Source: Marsupella aquatica (Eukaryota > Marchantiophyta). Taken from it: a DNA stretch of 64,000 bases. Positions 48,805 to 58,755 of this stretch are shown here, in pieces. The position numbers were made by a program, and so were the translations under genes. Within the stretch, counting starts at the first letter, position 1, and the number at the start of each line of letters is the position of its first letter. The stretch lies in contig OZ316891.1 in NCBI GenBank assembly GCA_973895155.1, positions 9,176,001-9,240,000 of the forward strand, in the 5' to 3' direction. The notes under the pieces were generated by a model. The model did no database searches and was not told the origin of the DNA. It saw only the letters and a program-made list of their open reading frames with translations.

Positions 48805-51194
48805 CTGCAATGGCTAGTTCTCAAGTTAGACCTACTGCTACTGATGGGGCTTCTACATCCTATGGAGCTTCAACCTCTTATGGAGCTGATGGAGATCTTG
48901 CCACCATGGGATTTATGTGTGGCACTGCGCATGTTGATGCATCAGCAGCTTTGACTCGAGGAACAGTTAAAGTCCTTGAGCCACAAGGAGCAGTGGTAGA
49001 GTTGGATCCTCAGAGAGGTGATATTCATCGTCAAACGAAGCTTCCCCAATCATTTACATTGTTAGAGGCAGTTCAAACTACCTCTATGAATCCGGTTCGG
49101 ACTAACCCAAGTGGGGGTAAGTTGGCGGATTCAAGTGATGTTGTGGCAGGGATGACAAGTACCCTGTTGGGGGCGGCCGCTACTATAGTGCGCACGCCAT
49201 TATTTTCAGCTACGGATATGTTGACATTGGGAGTTAGTCCAGCAGAGGTGTTCAGATTGGCGGCCACATTATGTGAGGACACTCCAGCTGTTGCTTCACG
49301 TGCAGAAGCAACGCCCAATTCTGAAGCAGTGGAGTTGAATCCACCTATTGCCAGTAATGAAACATGGCATGCAGCAGCGGCAAGGTTGATAGATTTACCA
49401 GCGTGCCCTGCTTATGAGAGGACTAGGTTTAAACCTAGCATCATATCGTTGGATAATCGGAGTGGTATCTTCCGATTAGTTGGGCCTTCTGGAGCAATAT
49501 ACGAGCCAGAGCGAGTGTTACTGGATACTGGTGCCCAGCCCTTGATGTTGGGTAAGTCTACGATAAGAGGATTGGGATTGCGTCCTGATGACTTGGAGGA
49601 GTGTCCCTTTCCCATTCAGACTTCATTGGGAGAACCTACACCCACACAACATATCACTCGACGAGCACTTGAACTTAGGATTCAGGAGGATCATTCAAAG
49701 GATAACTCACGGATCCAGGCTCGAGCTATTTTGACTAAGGCTGAGTCATATGATGTCTTGGTGGGATGTACAGTTCTCTATCCTATGGGATTTGTTCTTG
49801 ATTTTTGGAATGAATCGGTGTCGTATCGACCCGATTGGCAATCTGGAGATGCTCGATTGAGCCAATTGCCAGTGCGATTTAGTGGACTTGTTGGAGGCCC
49901 CAAATCTGCACCATTATCTTTGGCAGCATTCAATAGTTTGATTACTGGGGCTGATGATTTGATTGAGGGTAACGCACATGCAGTAGATGTCCCTACGGTG
50001 GAGGAGGCACATGAGGAACACTTCATGCATGGATTGCCCATTGATAGTGTTGTGACACCAGTATGGGGTACTGGACAGGCCTTGCCACAAAGTGCAGCCC
50101 GATTGATACATGATGCATGGCATCATGCTTTTACACCGCAATCAAGAGCAGAGCAGTCAACTGCAAATGGACCGGTGACTCTTTCACCACTGGATACTAC
50201 TCCTATTGCATGGCAATATCCACATGAGGGTATTTGTTTGTTGGATTTATTTGGTGGAATTAGCACTGGATTGGCTGCCATTCTTCAAGCCGACATTCCT
50301 GTGCGCTGTTATTTGTATGTGGAGACTGATGAGACAACACGTAGAGTCTCATTACATCATGTGGCATTGTTGGTTGAACGTTACCCACAATTGTTGCTAG
50401 TGGATGTCGTTCATGGTTATCAACATGCATTGCCAGCTGATATTTCATTGGTGGGGGCGGATCATTTGGATCACGTTGGCCCCATTGATTTGGTGATTGC
50501 GGGTTGGCCATGTCAGGGTCAATCTAGAGCTGGAGTTGGACATGGACTTCATGATCCAAGATCTGCATTGTTTTGGGACATGTTATGGGTGTTGCGTCAT
50601 CTTCAGTTGCATCAGACACATTCCCCTACCTACATTTTGGAGAATGTGCCATTATTGGGTGATGATCGTCATCGACTTGTTGCCAACGTTCATCAAGTTA
50701 AGTCTTGGATTGGACCTGCTGTGTTATTGGATGCTGCACGTGTGGGTTCTCGTGCACATCGTCCACGCTTGTGGTGGACTAATTTGTTGCCTTGTGAGGT
50801 GTTGAAGCGAGCATTTGATAGCATTCCTCGCTCAGCACCCTTGGTGGTGGATGATATTTTGGATCCAGGGCGTCGTGCACAAGGTGTGACCCAGCCTGAC
50901 AGACCTCCATTGGCAGTGGTCAATGTAGTTGGTCGCCCACGTTGTGCATTACCCACTTTTGTGAGTTATTCTGCTTCATATGCATTCAGAGCAGGTGGGT
51001 CTGGACTTGTCTGGGATACAACTCTACAGCAGTTAGTGGAACTTACTACTGATGAAAGAGAGCGTGCTATGGGATTTTTGACTGGCACCACTACGGTTGC
51101 CTCTATGTCAGAGAGTTCACGCCGCCAAGTCCTTGGTCAAGCCATGGATTTGAATTGCTTGACTTGGATTATCAGCTTGGGATTAGCTGAATAA
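48789..51194 (+). CDS. Protease - C5-cytosine DNA methyltransferase section of pol
   Basis: Uninterrupted frame of 801 codons from the first ATG. The frame actually stays open from about 48695 and overlaps the gag end in the -1 register, so it is probably reached by frameshift rather than from its own ATG. Residues 1-220: linker. About 235-370: aspartic protease with LLDTGA (catalytic Asp 246) and YDVLVGCTVL. About 475-800: methyltransferase (see separate entry). The stop at 51192 is TAA in the same frame as the downstream RT, so in the ancestor the two were one polyprotein. Methyltransferases are not a normal part of gypsy pol. Confidence 0.88.
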   Translation: MEQQLAAMASSQVRPTATDGASTSYGASTSYGADGDLATMGFMCGTAHVDASAALTRGTVKVLEPQGAVVELDPQRGDIHRQTKLPQSFTLLEAVQTTSMNPVRTNPSGGKLADSSDVVAGMTSTLLGAAATIVRTPLFSATDMLTLGVSPAEVFRLAATLCEDTPAVASRAEATPNSEAVELNPPIASNETWHAAAARLIDLPACPAYERTRFKPSIISLDNRSGIFRLVGPSGAIYEPERVLLDTGAQPLMLGKSTIRGLGLRPDDLEECPFPIQTSLGEPTPTQHITRRALELRIQEDHSKDNSRIQARAILTKAESYDVLVGCTVLYPMGFVLDFWNESVSYRPDWQSGDARLSQLPVRFSGLVGGPKSAPLSLAAFNSLITGADDLIEGNAHAVDVPTVEEAHEEHFMHGLPIDSVVTPVWGTGQALPQSAARLIHDAWHHAFTPQSRAEQSTANGPVTLSPLDTTPIAWQYPHEGICLLDLFGGISTGLAAILQADIPVRCYLYVETDETTRRVSLHHVALLVERYPQLLLVDVVHGYQHALPADISLVGADHLDHVGPIDLVIAGWPCQGQSRAGVGHGLHDPRSALFWDMLWVLRHLQLHQTHSPTYILENVPLLGDDRHRLVANVHQVKSWIGPAVLLDAARVGSRAHRPRLWWTNLLPCEVLKRAFDSIPRSAPLVVDDILDPGRRAQGVTQPDRPPLAVVNVVGRPRCALPTFVSYSASYAFRAGGSGLVWDTTLQQLVELTTDERERAMGFLTGTTTVASMSESSRRQVLGQAMDLNCLTWIISLGLAE
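50205..51191 (+). other. C5-cytosine DNA methyltransferase domain inside the retrotransposon
   Basis: Motif order matches 5mC methyltransferases. Motif I, cofactor binding: LLDLFGGISTGL (486-490 DLFGG). Motif IV: IAGWPCQGQS with the catalytic Cys at residue 575 (TGT at 50511). Motif VI: YILENVP (ENV 618-620). Motif VIII: RAHRPRLWW (655 on). The C-terminal part is ERERAMGF and SRRQVLGQAMDLNCL (motifs IX-X). All catalytic residues are present and no stop falls in the domain. The enzyme would methylate cytosine C5 in DNA. The PCQ form resembles DNMT1 and bacterial enzymes more than the PCN form of DNMT3/DRM2. The target specificity is not readable from sequence. Confidence 0.92.
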
Positions 51195-54100
51195 TTGCGG
51201 ATGCACTCTTTTGGTGTTACTGATCGTCCGTTGGTGAGCTTGCGGTCTACTGAGACAGTAGCGACCACAGCTGGGGGCGAGCAGACAGCCCATGGACCTA
51301 TGGCAGGATTGGCCAAGGCAGGACAGATTGTTGAGCAGGTTGGGACTGCTCAAATTGTTGCTAAATAGCAACCACTAACTATCTCTTCAACCCCAAAGGA
51401 AGACATCATAGCTTTGATGGAGAGTTGGGAGCCACAAATTGGCCCTAAGTTGACAGGGGGTGAGAGACGTCGAATGCATCAATTCTTGAAGAGTTATTGG
51501 AATTGTTTTGCATTTAGCATGAAGGATTTGGGAAAATTGAAGGGCCCTGGTATTCAGATTGAATTGGCTAGTGATGCGCCAATCTTTCGACGACCATACC
51601 GATATAGTGATATGGAGAGGGCGTTGATTTGGAGTAGAACTCAAGATTTGTTGGAAGCTGGTTTGGTGAAGATTTCATACGGAGAGTATGCATCTGCCAC
51701 AGTGATGCCAGCCAAGAAGGATGTACATGGCAATTACACGGATAGGCGAATGTGCGGTGATTGCCGGCCTATTAATCGTCAGACAAAATCTGATCGATAT
51801 GCCATGCCTACACCGGAGGAGATCTTTGATGCAGTGGGGCATGCAAGGATTTTTAGTTCGTTGGACCTCAGGGCGGGGTACCATCAGTTGCCAATTAGGC
51901 ATTCTGACAGGTCCAAGACAACATTTTGGGGGATTGATTCTTATGGCAAAGATCGTTTGTATCAGTGGTTGTTCTTACCATTTGGGTTGAAGAATGCACC
52001 AGCTGAGTTCCAGAGAGTCATGGATCGAGTCCTTGCAGGTTTGGATTTTGTCAGATATTATATTGATGATATTTTGGTTTATTCTTCTACTGTGGAAGAA
52101 CATCAGAGACATTTGCAGATTGTGTTTGAGAGATTGAGGGAACATGGATTGAAGCTCCATCCCGGCAAGTGTAAGTTCTTTCAAGAGAAGATTGAGTATT
52201 TGGGCCACACTATCTACCCAGGAGGATTGGGTGTGCAACAGACTAAGGTGGAGCGGGAGGTGGAGGCCATTACATAGATTCCTCGTCCTACTGATGTGAG
52301 CAGAGTTCGTGCATTCTTGGGATTGGCGAGCTACTATAGGAGGTATGTTAAAGGATTTAGCCAGCTTGCTAAACCTTTAACTATACTCACTAAGTTGGAT
52401 CAGGAGTGGATTTGGGGAGACGACCAGGAGCATGCTTTCCAAGAATTGAAGGAAAGACTGGCGTCAACACCTATTTTGAGAAGACCCATTTCAGGGCAAC
52501 CATTTTAGCTTCACACTGATTGGAGTGGAGTAGGACTTGGAGCAGTGTTGACTCAGAAGGATGATGAGGGGAATGAGTTTGTTGTGGCGTATGCCAGTAG
52601 ATCCAACAATTCAGTAGAGGCTAAGTATAGCTCTTATGAGGGAGAGTGTTTGGCAGCAGTGTGGGCTGTGGCACATTTCCGTTGCTATTTGTTTGGTAAT
52701 TTGTTCACCTTGATCACTGATCATCAACCTCTCAAGTGGTTAATGGAGTCTGATAAGCTTAGAGGGAAGCTTGCACAATGGGCATTGTTGTTGCAGGAGT
52801 ATGATTTTCAGGTTGTGCATAGACCTGGAAAAGTGAATTTGGATGCGGATGGGTTGAGCCGCAATCCATGTACCAGTCAAGAGGATGAGACTGGAGCCCG
52901 ATGGCATGATGAGACGGATAAGGAGATGGTGCCAGGATGGCATGCGTCTGCTTTCCTTTGTTGGGTGCCAGTATGTAGTGGATATGTAGACTCTACTTCA
53001 TTGGATAGAGTAGATGATGAGTCTTCTGATATGGATGTTAGTGATGTAGTTTTTGGACAGCAAGATATTCACAACAATGTGAGAGTGTTGGAATATTTGC
53101 GTGTTGGCTCCATTGGTGGCAATGTTGATGCTAAGGAGCGTGATAGGATTCTACAACGAGCCAAGAGATTTCGATGTGAAGGAAACCATCTTTTGAGGAT
53201 ACTACGTGATGGGAAGGTGTTGGTTGTACCAAAACCGTCACAACGAGTACATTTGGTGCAACATGCGCACGAAGAGTTAGGGCACTTTGGTGTAAAGCGC
53301 ACTTATAGCTTGCTGTAGACACAATATTGGTGGCGTGGTATGCACACTGATGTCCAACAATTGATAGCTAAGTGTGTGGTTTGTGATCAAGTGCGAGCAT
53401 TGTTCAATGCTCCCACTCCCTAGTTGCATCCGCTACCGATCATGGGTTTGGGATATCGATAGAGTTTGGATTTTGCTGGTCCATTGCCTCTTACCCAACG
53501 TCACAATCGGTATGTTTTGGTTATGGTGGAGCACTTCTCCAAGTGGATTGAACTAGTGGCATTGCCAGATAAAGCTAGTGGAGGAGTGGCTACCACATTT
53601 TTGGATCAAGTACTCAGTCACTTTGGAGCACCAGCTGAGGTGTTGACTGACCAGGGCACGGAATTCCGTGGAGATTTTGAGAGTTTGTGTGCGCAAGCTC
53701 TGATTGATCATCGTACTACTTCTCACGATCATCCTGAGGCAGATGGATTGGCTGAGAGAGTTGTACAAACTGTGAAGAGAGGATTGCGTAAGTATGGCTT
53801 GCAGGTTGGTCATTTGGGAGACTAGGATCTCCAACTACCTTGGTTAGCTATGGGCTACCGTTTCAGTCGACAAGCATCACTTGCATCCTTTTCACCTTAT
53901 TTCTTACTCTATGGTAGAGAACCAGATTTGCCAGCGGCTATTCGTCGTGATGTTGCAACTATTGTGGATTTGGATGATCCAGATGTTTGGGTCAAGGTTT
54001 GTTCAGACAGGGCACGAGTTTTTGAGAGAGTCATGCCCATGGCCTTTGACAACCTTGCTATTGCCCAACATCGTGATACTTTGCGGTATGCTACTATTCG

Positions 54101-54506
54101 TGGAGGAGGTTATCGCACGAGGATTAGAAGATTTCATCCTGGCGATTATGTTTATTTGCAGCAGACAGCACCAACAACGCTTGATGTGACCGCAGGGCGG
54201 ACAATCTTATGTGTGTGTGAAGTGTTGCCTTCTGGAGTCCTTATATTGGAAGGACGTGATGGTATGGTTTGGAAGGATCATGTGCGTAACTGTGCGCCAT
54301 GTCATCTTCCAAACATTGATGGTACTGTGGATCCAAGCTTGGCACATGTTCGTGCTGGCTTGAAGTGTATGTTGTGTGGGTCTGCTCAGGGAGCAGCTAC
54401 TATGTTGATTTGTGATCGGTGTTCTAGAGGATGGCACATGTCGTGTTTGACACCACCCTTGCACATGATTCCTAGTGGATCATGGTTGTGTCCTCAATGT
54501 CGGTGA
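51195..54506 (+). pseudogene. pol: Reverse transcriptase - RNase H - integrase - PHD section of pol, interrupted by stops
   Basis: The same frame continues through in-frame stops at 51366, 52275, 52506, 53316, 53421, 53460 and 53823 (plus 51192 upstream), with no frameshift. RT: about 51540-52260, with SLDLRAGYHQ, FGLKNAPAEFQR and the YIDD active site (about 52058). RNase H: about 52500-52870, with HTDWSGVGLGAVLTQ, YSSYEGECLAAVWAV and TDHQPLKWL. Integrase: HHCC zinc finger (HAHEELGH ... CVVC, about 53255-53390), then catalytic Asp in LDFAGPLP (about 53470), Asp in LTDQGTEF (53649) and Glu in DGLAERVV (53754), with 34 residues between the last two (35 is usual). It ends in a PHD finger. Together these copy element RNA to DNA and insert it in the genome. 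Confidence 0.88.
54360..54506 (+). other. PHD zinc finger at the integrase C terminus
   Basis: CMLCGSAQGAATMLICDRC, then RGWHMSCL, then SWLCPQCR and the stop at 54504. Spacing CX2C...CX2C-X4-HX2C-X14-CX2C is the C4HC3 PHD pattern with the conserved Trp two residues before the last Cys pair. PHD fingers usually read the histone H3 tail, unmodified or K4-methylated. In chromoviruses a chromodomain at this place steers integration, so the PHD may do the same here; that is inference. Confidence 0.88.
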
Positions 54507-54670
54507 TGCCGACTAGTTATCATTTGTGTTCTCGTGGAAGATATAGATTGCAGATAGGTGATCGATGGGGCTCATTTGCACCCGGCCTCCTGATCTTCAC
54601 ACCTAAAAAGGTGTATATCAACCTTGTAGAACTCATGGCTAGCTAGAGTTAGGGGACCTCACTTCCAGCT

Positions 54671-54680
54671 AGGGGGGCGA
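54671..54680 (+). promoter_or_regulatory. Polypurine tract
   Basis: AGGGGGGCGA lies directly before the LTR start TTGTGGG, the usual position and composition of the plus-strand primer. One pyrimidine interrupts it. Confidence 0.65.
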
Positions 54681-55139
54681 TTGTGGGTTTTGGGCATGTA
54701 TGGACATGGGTTCCATTTGTAGATCATTCTCTTAGGTTTGTGTCGTTAGATTGTGACTATGCTTGGATATGTGGGACAAGCGATGTATGTTGTGTATGCG
54801 CACGACAGTTGTCACACCATTTAGAGTGGTAGTAAAGTATATCGTACTATCTAGGTATAGAGGTTTTGTATGTGTGCTACATGATTACTATGTTTAGTTT
54901 GAGTTGGTGTGAGGGATAGTTATCCCCTTGTGTTGGCTCAAAGGCCTCATCTTTCAATGTTGAGCCTTTGAGCATGAGCTTGGTGGCTATGGTGTGGCTG
55001 ACCAGGTTGTGTGCATGTAACGTGGATTCCTTGAAGCACAAGGTGCGTTGGGCTTGACATACATGTGTGATCGCATCGGATGGGATCGTTGTTGGATTAG
55101 CACCGATTGTTGTTCAATTTGCACTATTGAAGAAGATTA
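54681..55139 (+). repeat. Complete 3' LTR, parts A+B, about 459 bp
   Basis: Part A is 54681-54808 and part B is 54810-55139, joined by one T (54809). Part B pairs with the 5' LTR; part A pairs with 55140-55277. It starts (T)TGTGGGTTTT after the purine tract and ends GAAGAAGATTA, the same end that abuts the primer site at the 5' side. The boundary is uncertain by one base. Ends are not the usual TG...CA. Confidence 0.85.
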
Positions 55140-55277
55140 TTGTGGGTTTTGGGCATGTATGGACATGGGTTCCATTTGTAGATCATTCTCTTAGGTTTGT
55201 GTCGTTAGATTGTGACTATGCTTGGATATGTGTGACAAGCGATGTATGTTGTGTAGCGATGTGTATGCGCACGACAG
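55140..55277 (+). repeat. Second copy of LTR part A, abutting the complete LTR
   Basis: Matches 54681-54808 with one substitution (GTG for GGG near 55232) and a 10-bp insertion near 55255 (a local AGCGATGT duplication). It follows the end of the complete LTR with no spacer, giving an LTR-LTR junction. It ends at ACGACAG, exactly where part A ends, then genomic GTGCAACAGCC follows. Confidence 0.85.
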
Positions 55278-57080
55278 GTGCAACAGCCATCGTCGATGCA
55301 ACGAGAGAGAACACTGTTGCGGGGGAAGGATTTTGGCAGGACATGACCACATTGCACAACTCAAATTTATAGCAATCAAGTAGAGGAGATCCCAACAAGA
55401 AACTGATACTTCCAGATTATGGCATAGCCATAGGGGGTCTCATAGGGGGGTCTCATAACTCAAAATATGATGGACCTGAAAGTCCCAACGAGAAAGTGAT
55501 ACCTACATTATGGCATTAGGGGGTCTCAAACCTCAAAATTTGATGGCCCTTAACCTGATATTTAAGGTTCTAGGCAAGAAAACCTATGAACTGCCAAATT
55601 CACGATCCATAGCATTTTGCCAGAAAGACGGTCATATGCCATTTATATAACTAGTTGCAATGAGAAGCTAGAGTTGGGGTCGAGGTTTCGAGAATGAAGC
55701 CTCTAGACCATGACTCTAGGGCCCCACCAAAATACATGTAGATGGAAAGAAAGATGAGATATAATAAATGTCAAAATGATGCATGATTTTTGTTATCATT
55801 TCTACTAATATTCAAAGAATGGATATTCAGGCTCGTGAGCATAAGGTACCATAGAGGTAACTTATAAATTATTATTTCTTACATAACACTATAAGAAAGC
55901 TATGGCCATTTGTTTATGGCCAAAAGACACGATCCGTAGAGAGAAGCTTTGAGACTCCCTATAATGAAGGGATAATTGGACAAAACCTCATATATTCAGA
56001 TTATGGAGGGAGAAGTTGAGCTATATAGAGTATCCAAGGGACATTAGTTGGCCTGTACTTCTCATGCTACTGTAATATTCTATACACAAAATAGTGATGT
56101 CCCCAACGTTGGTCCGAAAGCCTGGGTTTGTGTTGCAAATATTCTTCTTTTGTCTGATTAGGTCATGGTCTAGCTGCGTCTTTCTGTCGATAAGACAAGG
56201 GAGCAGGGTTCAATAGAAGTACAGAAACGTTTGGGGTAACATTACCATTGGAGCAAACAGGAAAGTAATTCCTTGAAGTACCATACTTTTTTCTCATCAG
56301 AGGAAAAAACACGAAATATCTTTTGCTCAATGCAAAGATCTGTTGTGCTTAGACCAGCTGAGGCATAACATCGAAGGGAGTGTAGTTCTTGGTTTACTTA
56401 TGCCATCTTTGATGGCACAAAGTCATCTTAACTTACTTCTAGACTTTATTGGTCCTGCTGGTAATCACACATCAAAATGTGGTAGGGTGCACTCACTGAT
56501 TAGATAAAATAATCAGGTTTATTATGGTATGGAGTGATGAGGTAGACAATAGATGTAATATTTTGATGTGCAATTACCAGGACCCCTTCATTGGGTGGCC
56601 ACTTTGATTTTTCTAGCCAGAAAGTTTTCTCAGAATACTATTCCCAGTATTTTGCTATTTACCCAGCCAAAGCATGTGCCCGTAGCCTATTTCAAAAGAA
56701 AACACTCATTTATGAGGCATTTTGCCTCACATACAGTTTTCCAGGCTGCCGTGCCTGGCATAGTATTCCTCCCCAATTTCTGAACTGCCCAAATATTTTT
56801 CCAGCCACCAGTTATGGAGAGTCACTTTTTTGTGTTGAGCACTAACTTTTTTATGGACCCCCATGGGAAGTGCTTTCCAAATTCCCAGGCTCCACATGCG
56901 ATTCCATCAGCATTCTTCTTCACAAACAGGGGAGTTTATGTTTGCAGCAATACACAAACACAACCGGGTATGTTTGGCTCGAGGCCAGCAAAAATGGCTT
57001 GTAAACCATAAGAACATGCCCCTTAAAAGCAAACAACAAGGTAAAAAAACTAATGGCAAAGATAAGTAGTCAAGTTATTG
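55278..57080. other. Right flank of the retrotransposon
   Basis: Non-coding. It holds a small duplication of GGGGGTCTCA(T/A)A at 55433-55455 and 55507, and R3 copy 2. Frames at 56568-56845 have no recognised motif. Confidence 0.4.
55660..55835. repeat. Dispersed repeat family R3, copy 2
   Basis: Matches the outer parts of 37005-37345 (GCTAGAGTTGGGG, GAAGCCTCTAGACCATGACTCTA, ATGATGCATG, TTCAAAGAATG) but lacks the embedded transposase scrap, so the scrap was acquired by the other copy or lost here. Confidence 0.6.
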
Positions 57081-57084
57081 AGCA

Positions 57085-57285
57085 AAACTGTTGGATAATT
57101 AAATTGAAACCAACTGCAAATGGTAAGGACACATTTACAGGTAATCTTTCAGTCAGAACTGTAAATAGTGTTATCTGAGTCAGTTTAAATGTTTTGGGTA
57201 AGTACTTCCAAGCTTTGTCAGTCAATCTGGCCTTCATAGCCAAAGTCCATCCGGGCTTTAGTTTCAGAGAAGCAGGAGGCATGAA
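57085..57285 (+). repeat. Dispersed repeat family R1, copy 2 (right half)
   Basis: Matches 21575-21765: TTGAAACCAACTGCAAATGG, ACATTTACAGGT and CAGTTTAAATGTTTTGG. It lies about 400 bp from copy 3. Confidence 0.65.
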
Positions 57286-57659
57286 AAAACACAAGCCCTA
57301 ATGTGTCATATTAACACAATGATAATTCATCTAATAAAATTTACCCCTCCGCATTCCATGATGAATAACTTAACCAAAATGGCCAAAACTTTACTCTCAG
57401 GGTGATGGAAATGTAGCTTACCTACACCTCTAGAACATACTCAAAACTAAAGAGAATTTGTATTTATGAACATCAATTTATTACAATTCAAGTCAAATTT
57501 TGTGAAAGGTGGTCCATGATTGTGGGTTTTCAAAGACCAGCATTGTGGTCCATGGGAGCATCAGTTTGTTAGTGCCAATGTAACTGAAAGTATAATTTTA
57601 TTTAGAGCCAACCTGATCATCATTGAATTCTCGCAAAATTTGTGACTTTACTCGATTAA

Positions 57660-58245
57660 AGGAAACAAAAGCCCGGATGGACCGAGACATTGTCCCTGCC
57701 CATCCCCATGGACTGCATAAAGAGATTGTTGCTTTTACATTGAAAAGAAAAAGGACAGCTCATGGACAGCAGCTGACAAAATTGACTACCTTGGGAAGAA
57801 AGTAGTCAACTAGACGTCATGGTGATCCTGAGTAATGCCATGTCATCTTGACATTTTTCAGGTTGAAGGTTGTCAAGTCATCAGGTTACCAAGGAAACAG
57901 ATTTGATAATGTAATTGAAACCAAGTGCAAACGATAAGGATAAGGAGACCATTTACAGGTCACATTTAAGTGAAAAAATGTAAACAATGTTAGCCAAGAT
58001 AGTTAAAATGTTCTGAGCAAGTCTATCCAAACTTTGTCACTCCATCCCATCGGAGTGAGAGATATGCTTAGTAGACCCCCTTCTGGAAAAAGTTTGCTTA
58101 ATCAACCCCCTCCATACTTTTCCCCAATCTGGACTGTTGGTGGACCTTTAGATCTCAGATCTGAACCATTGATAGACCTGGGGGTCGATCAAGCAAATAC
58201 CTCCATAGGGGTTTCATAGACAAAGTGGAGTTCCATCCTGGTTTA
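57660..58245 (+). repeat. Dispersed repeat family R1, copy 3, with an internal insertion
   Basis: Aligns with 21245-21765 from AAAGCCCGGATGGACC to TTTCATAGACAAAGTG. About 160 bp at 58045-58205 are absent from the other copies. That insert has weak inverted ends (ATGCTTAGTAGACCCCC and, reversed, TTGCTTGATCGACCCCC), so it may itself be a small MITE. Confidence 0.7.
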
Positions 58246-58267
58246 ATATCCGATTAATTAATGCATA

Positions 58268-58386
58268 CACACACACACACGAAATTTAGCTCATCGAATG
58301 ATTGATTTTACACACACACACACGTAATTTAGCTCATTGAGTGATTGATTTGAGAGAGAGAGAGAGAGAGAGAGAATGAATGAATG
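58268..58386. repeat. (CA)n, (GA)n and (GAAT)n microsatellite cluster
   Basis: Two copies of a unit of about 52 bp, each starting with a CA run and continuing with ATTTAGCTCAT and GATTGATTT, then a GA run of about 14 repeats and four GAAT repeats. Another short GAGAC run follows at about 58417. Confidence 0.85.
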
Positions 58387-58628
58387 AATGAGATTTCTAC
58401 AGGACCTTTGAAACCAAGACGAGACGAGACGAGACTTCACGAATACGATACCTCCATTTGTTCATCGGCCTTCCCTCTCTTTTGTATTAGAGTTCACTTG
58501 TGAGAAGTTACTACGGAATCCGTTCGAAACGAGAAGAGAGATTGCAGAACTGTGAAGATTGGGCCGAAATTGCTACGCCCAATTCATGGTGAAGCGCCAT
58601 CTAAAAGCATCGTAGACATACAACACTT

Positions 58629-58755
58629 TCTCGTGGGCCCGTCCGTTAGTTGTATGATTCCAATTCATTTCTCGTGGGCCCATCTGTTACTTTGTATGAT
58701 TTTAGTTCGTTTCTTGTGGGCATAAATGTTACTTGTAGGATTCCAATTTCGAGGG
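58629..58755. repeat. Short tandem repeat, about 44-bp unit, three copies
   Basis: TTTCTCGTGGGCCC(G/A)TC(C/T)GTTA recurs at about 58629, 58670 and, degenerate, at 58712, each followed by TGTATGATT or TTGTAGGATT. Confidence 0.7.

Larger units (their letters stand above)
46016..55277 (+). mobile_element. Ty3/gypsy-type LTR retrotransposon carrying a DNA cytosine methyltransferase and a PHD finger
   Basis: The 9.26-kb insertion reads as: partial LTR (part B), self-priming site, leader with eight palindromes, gag, protease, C5-methyltransferase, reverse transcriptase, RNase H, integrase, PHD finger, purine tract, complete LTR (A+B) and a second copy of LTR part A. The RT-RH-integrase order marks the Ty3/gypsy (Metaviridae) class. 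It is flanked by GGTG on both sides (46012-46015 and 55277-55280, overlapping the last base of the A part by one). Nine in-frame stops and a gag/pol frame change make this copy probably non-autonomous, although the LTR copies are almost identical. Host genes are not interrupted. Confidence 0.92.

Noticed and set aside
46016-55276. Alternative LTR definition B+A (TGTC...GACA ends, GGTG duplication)
   Set aside because: It gives textbook TG...CA ends, but then the 5' LTR would lack A, and the purine tract and primer site would not abut the LTR. The A+B definition places both exactly, so I kept it and explain the flanks by circle insertion.
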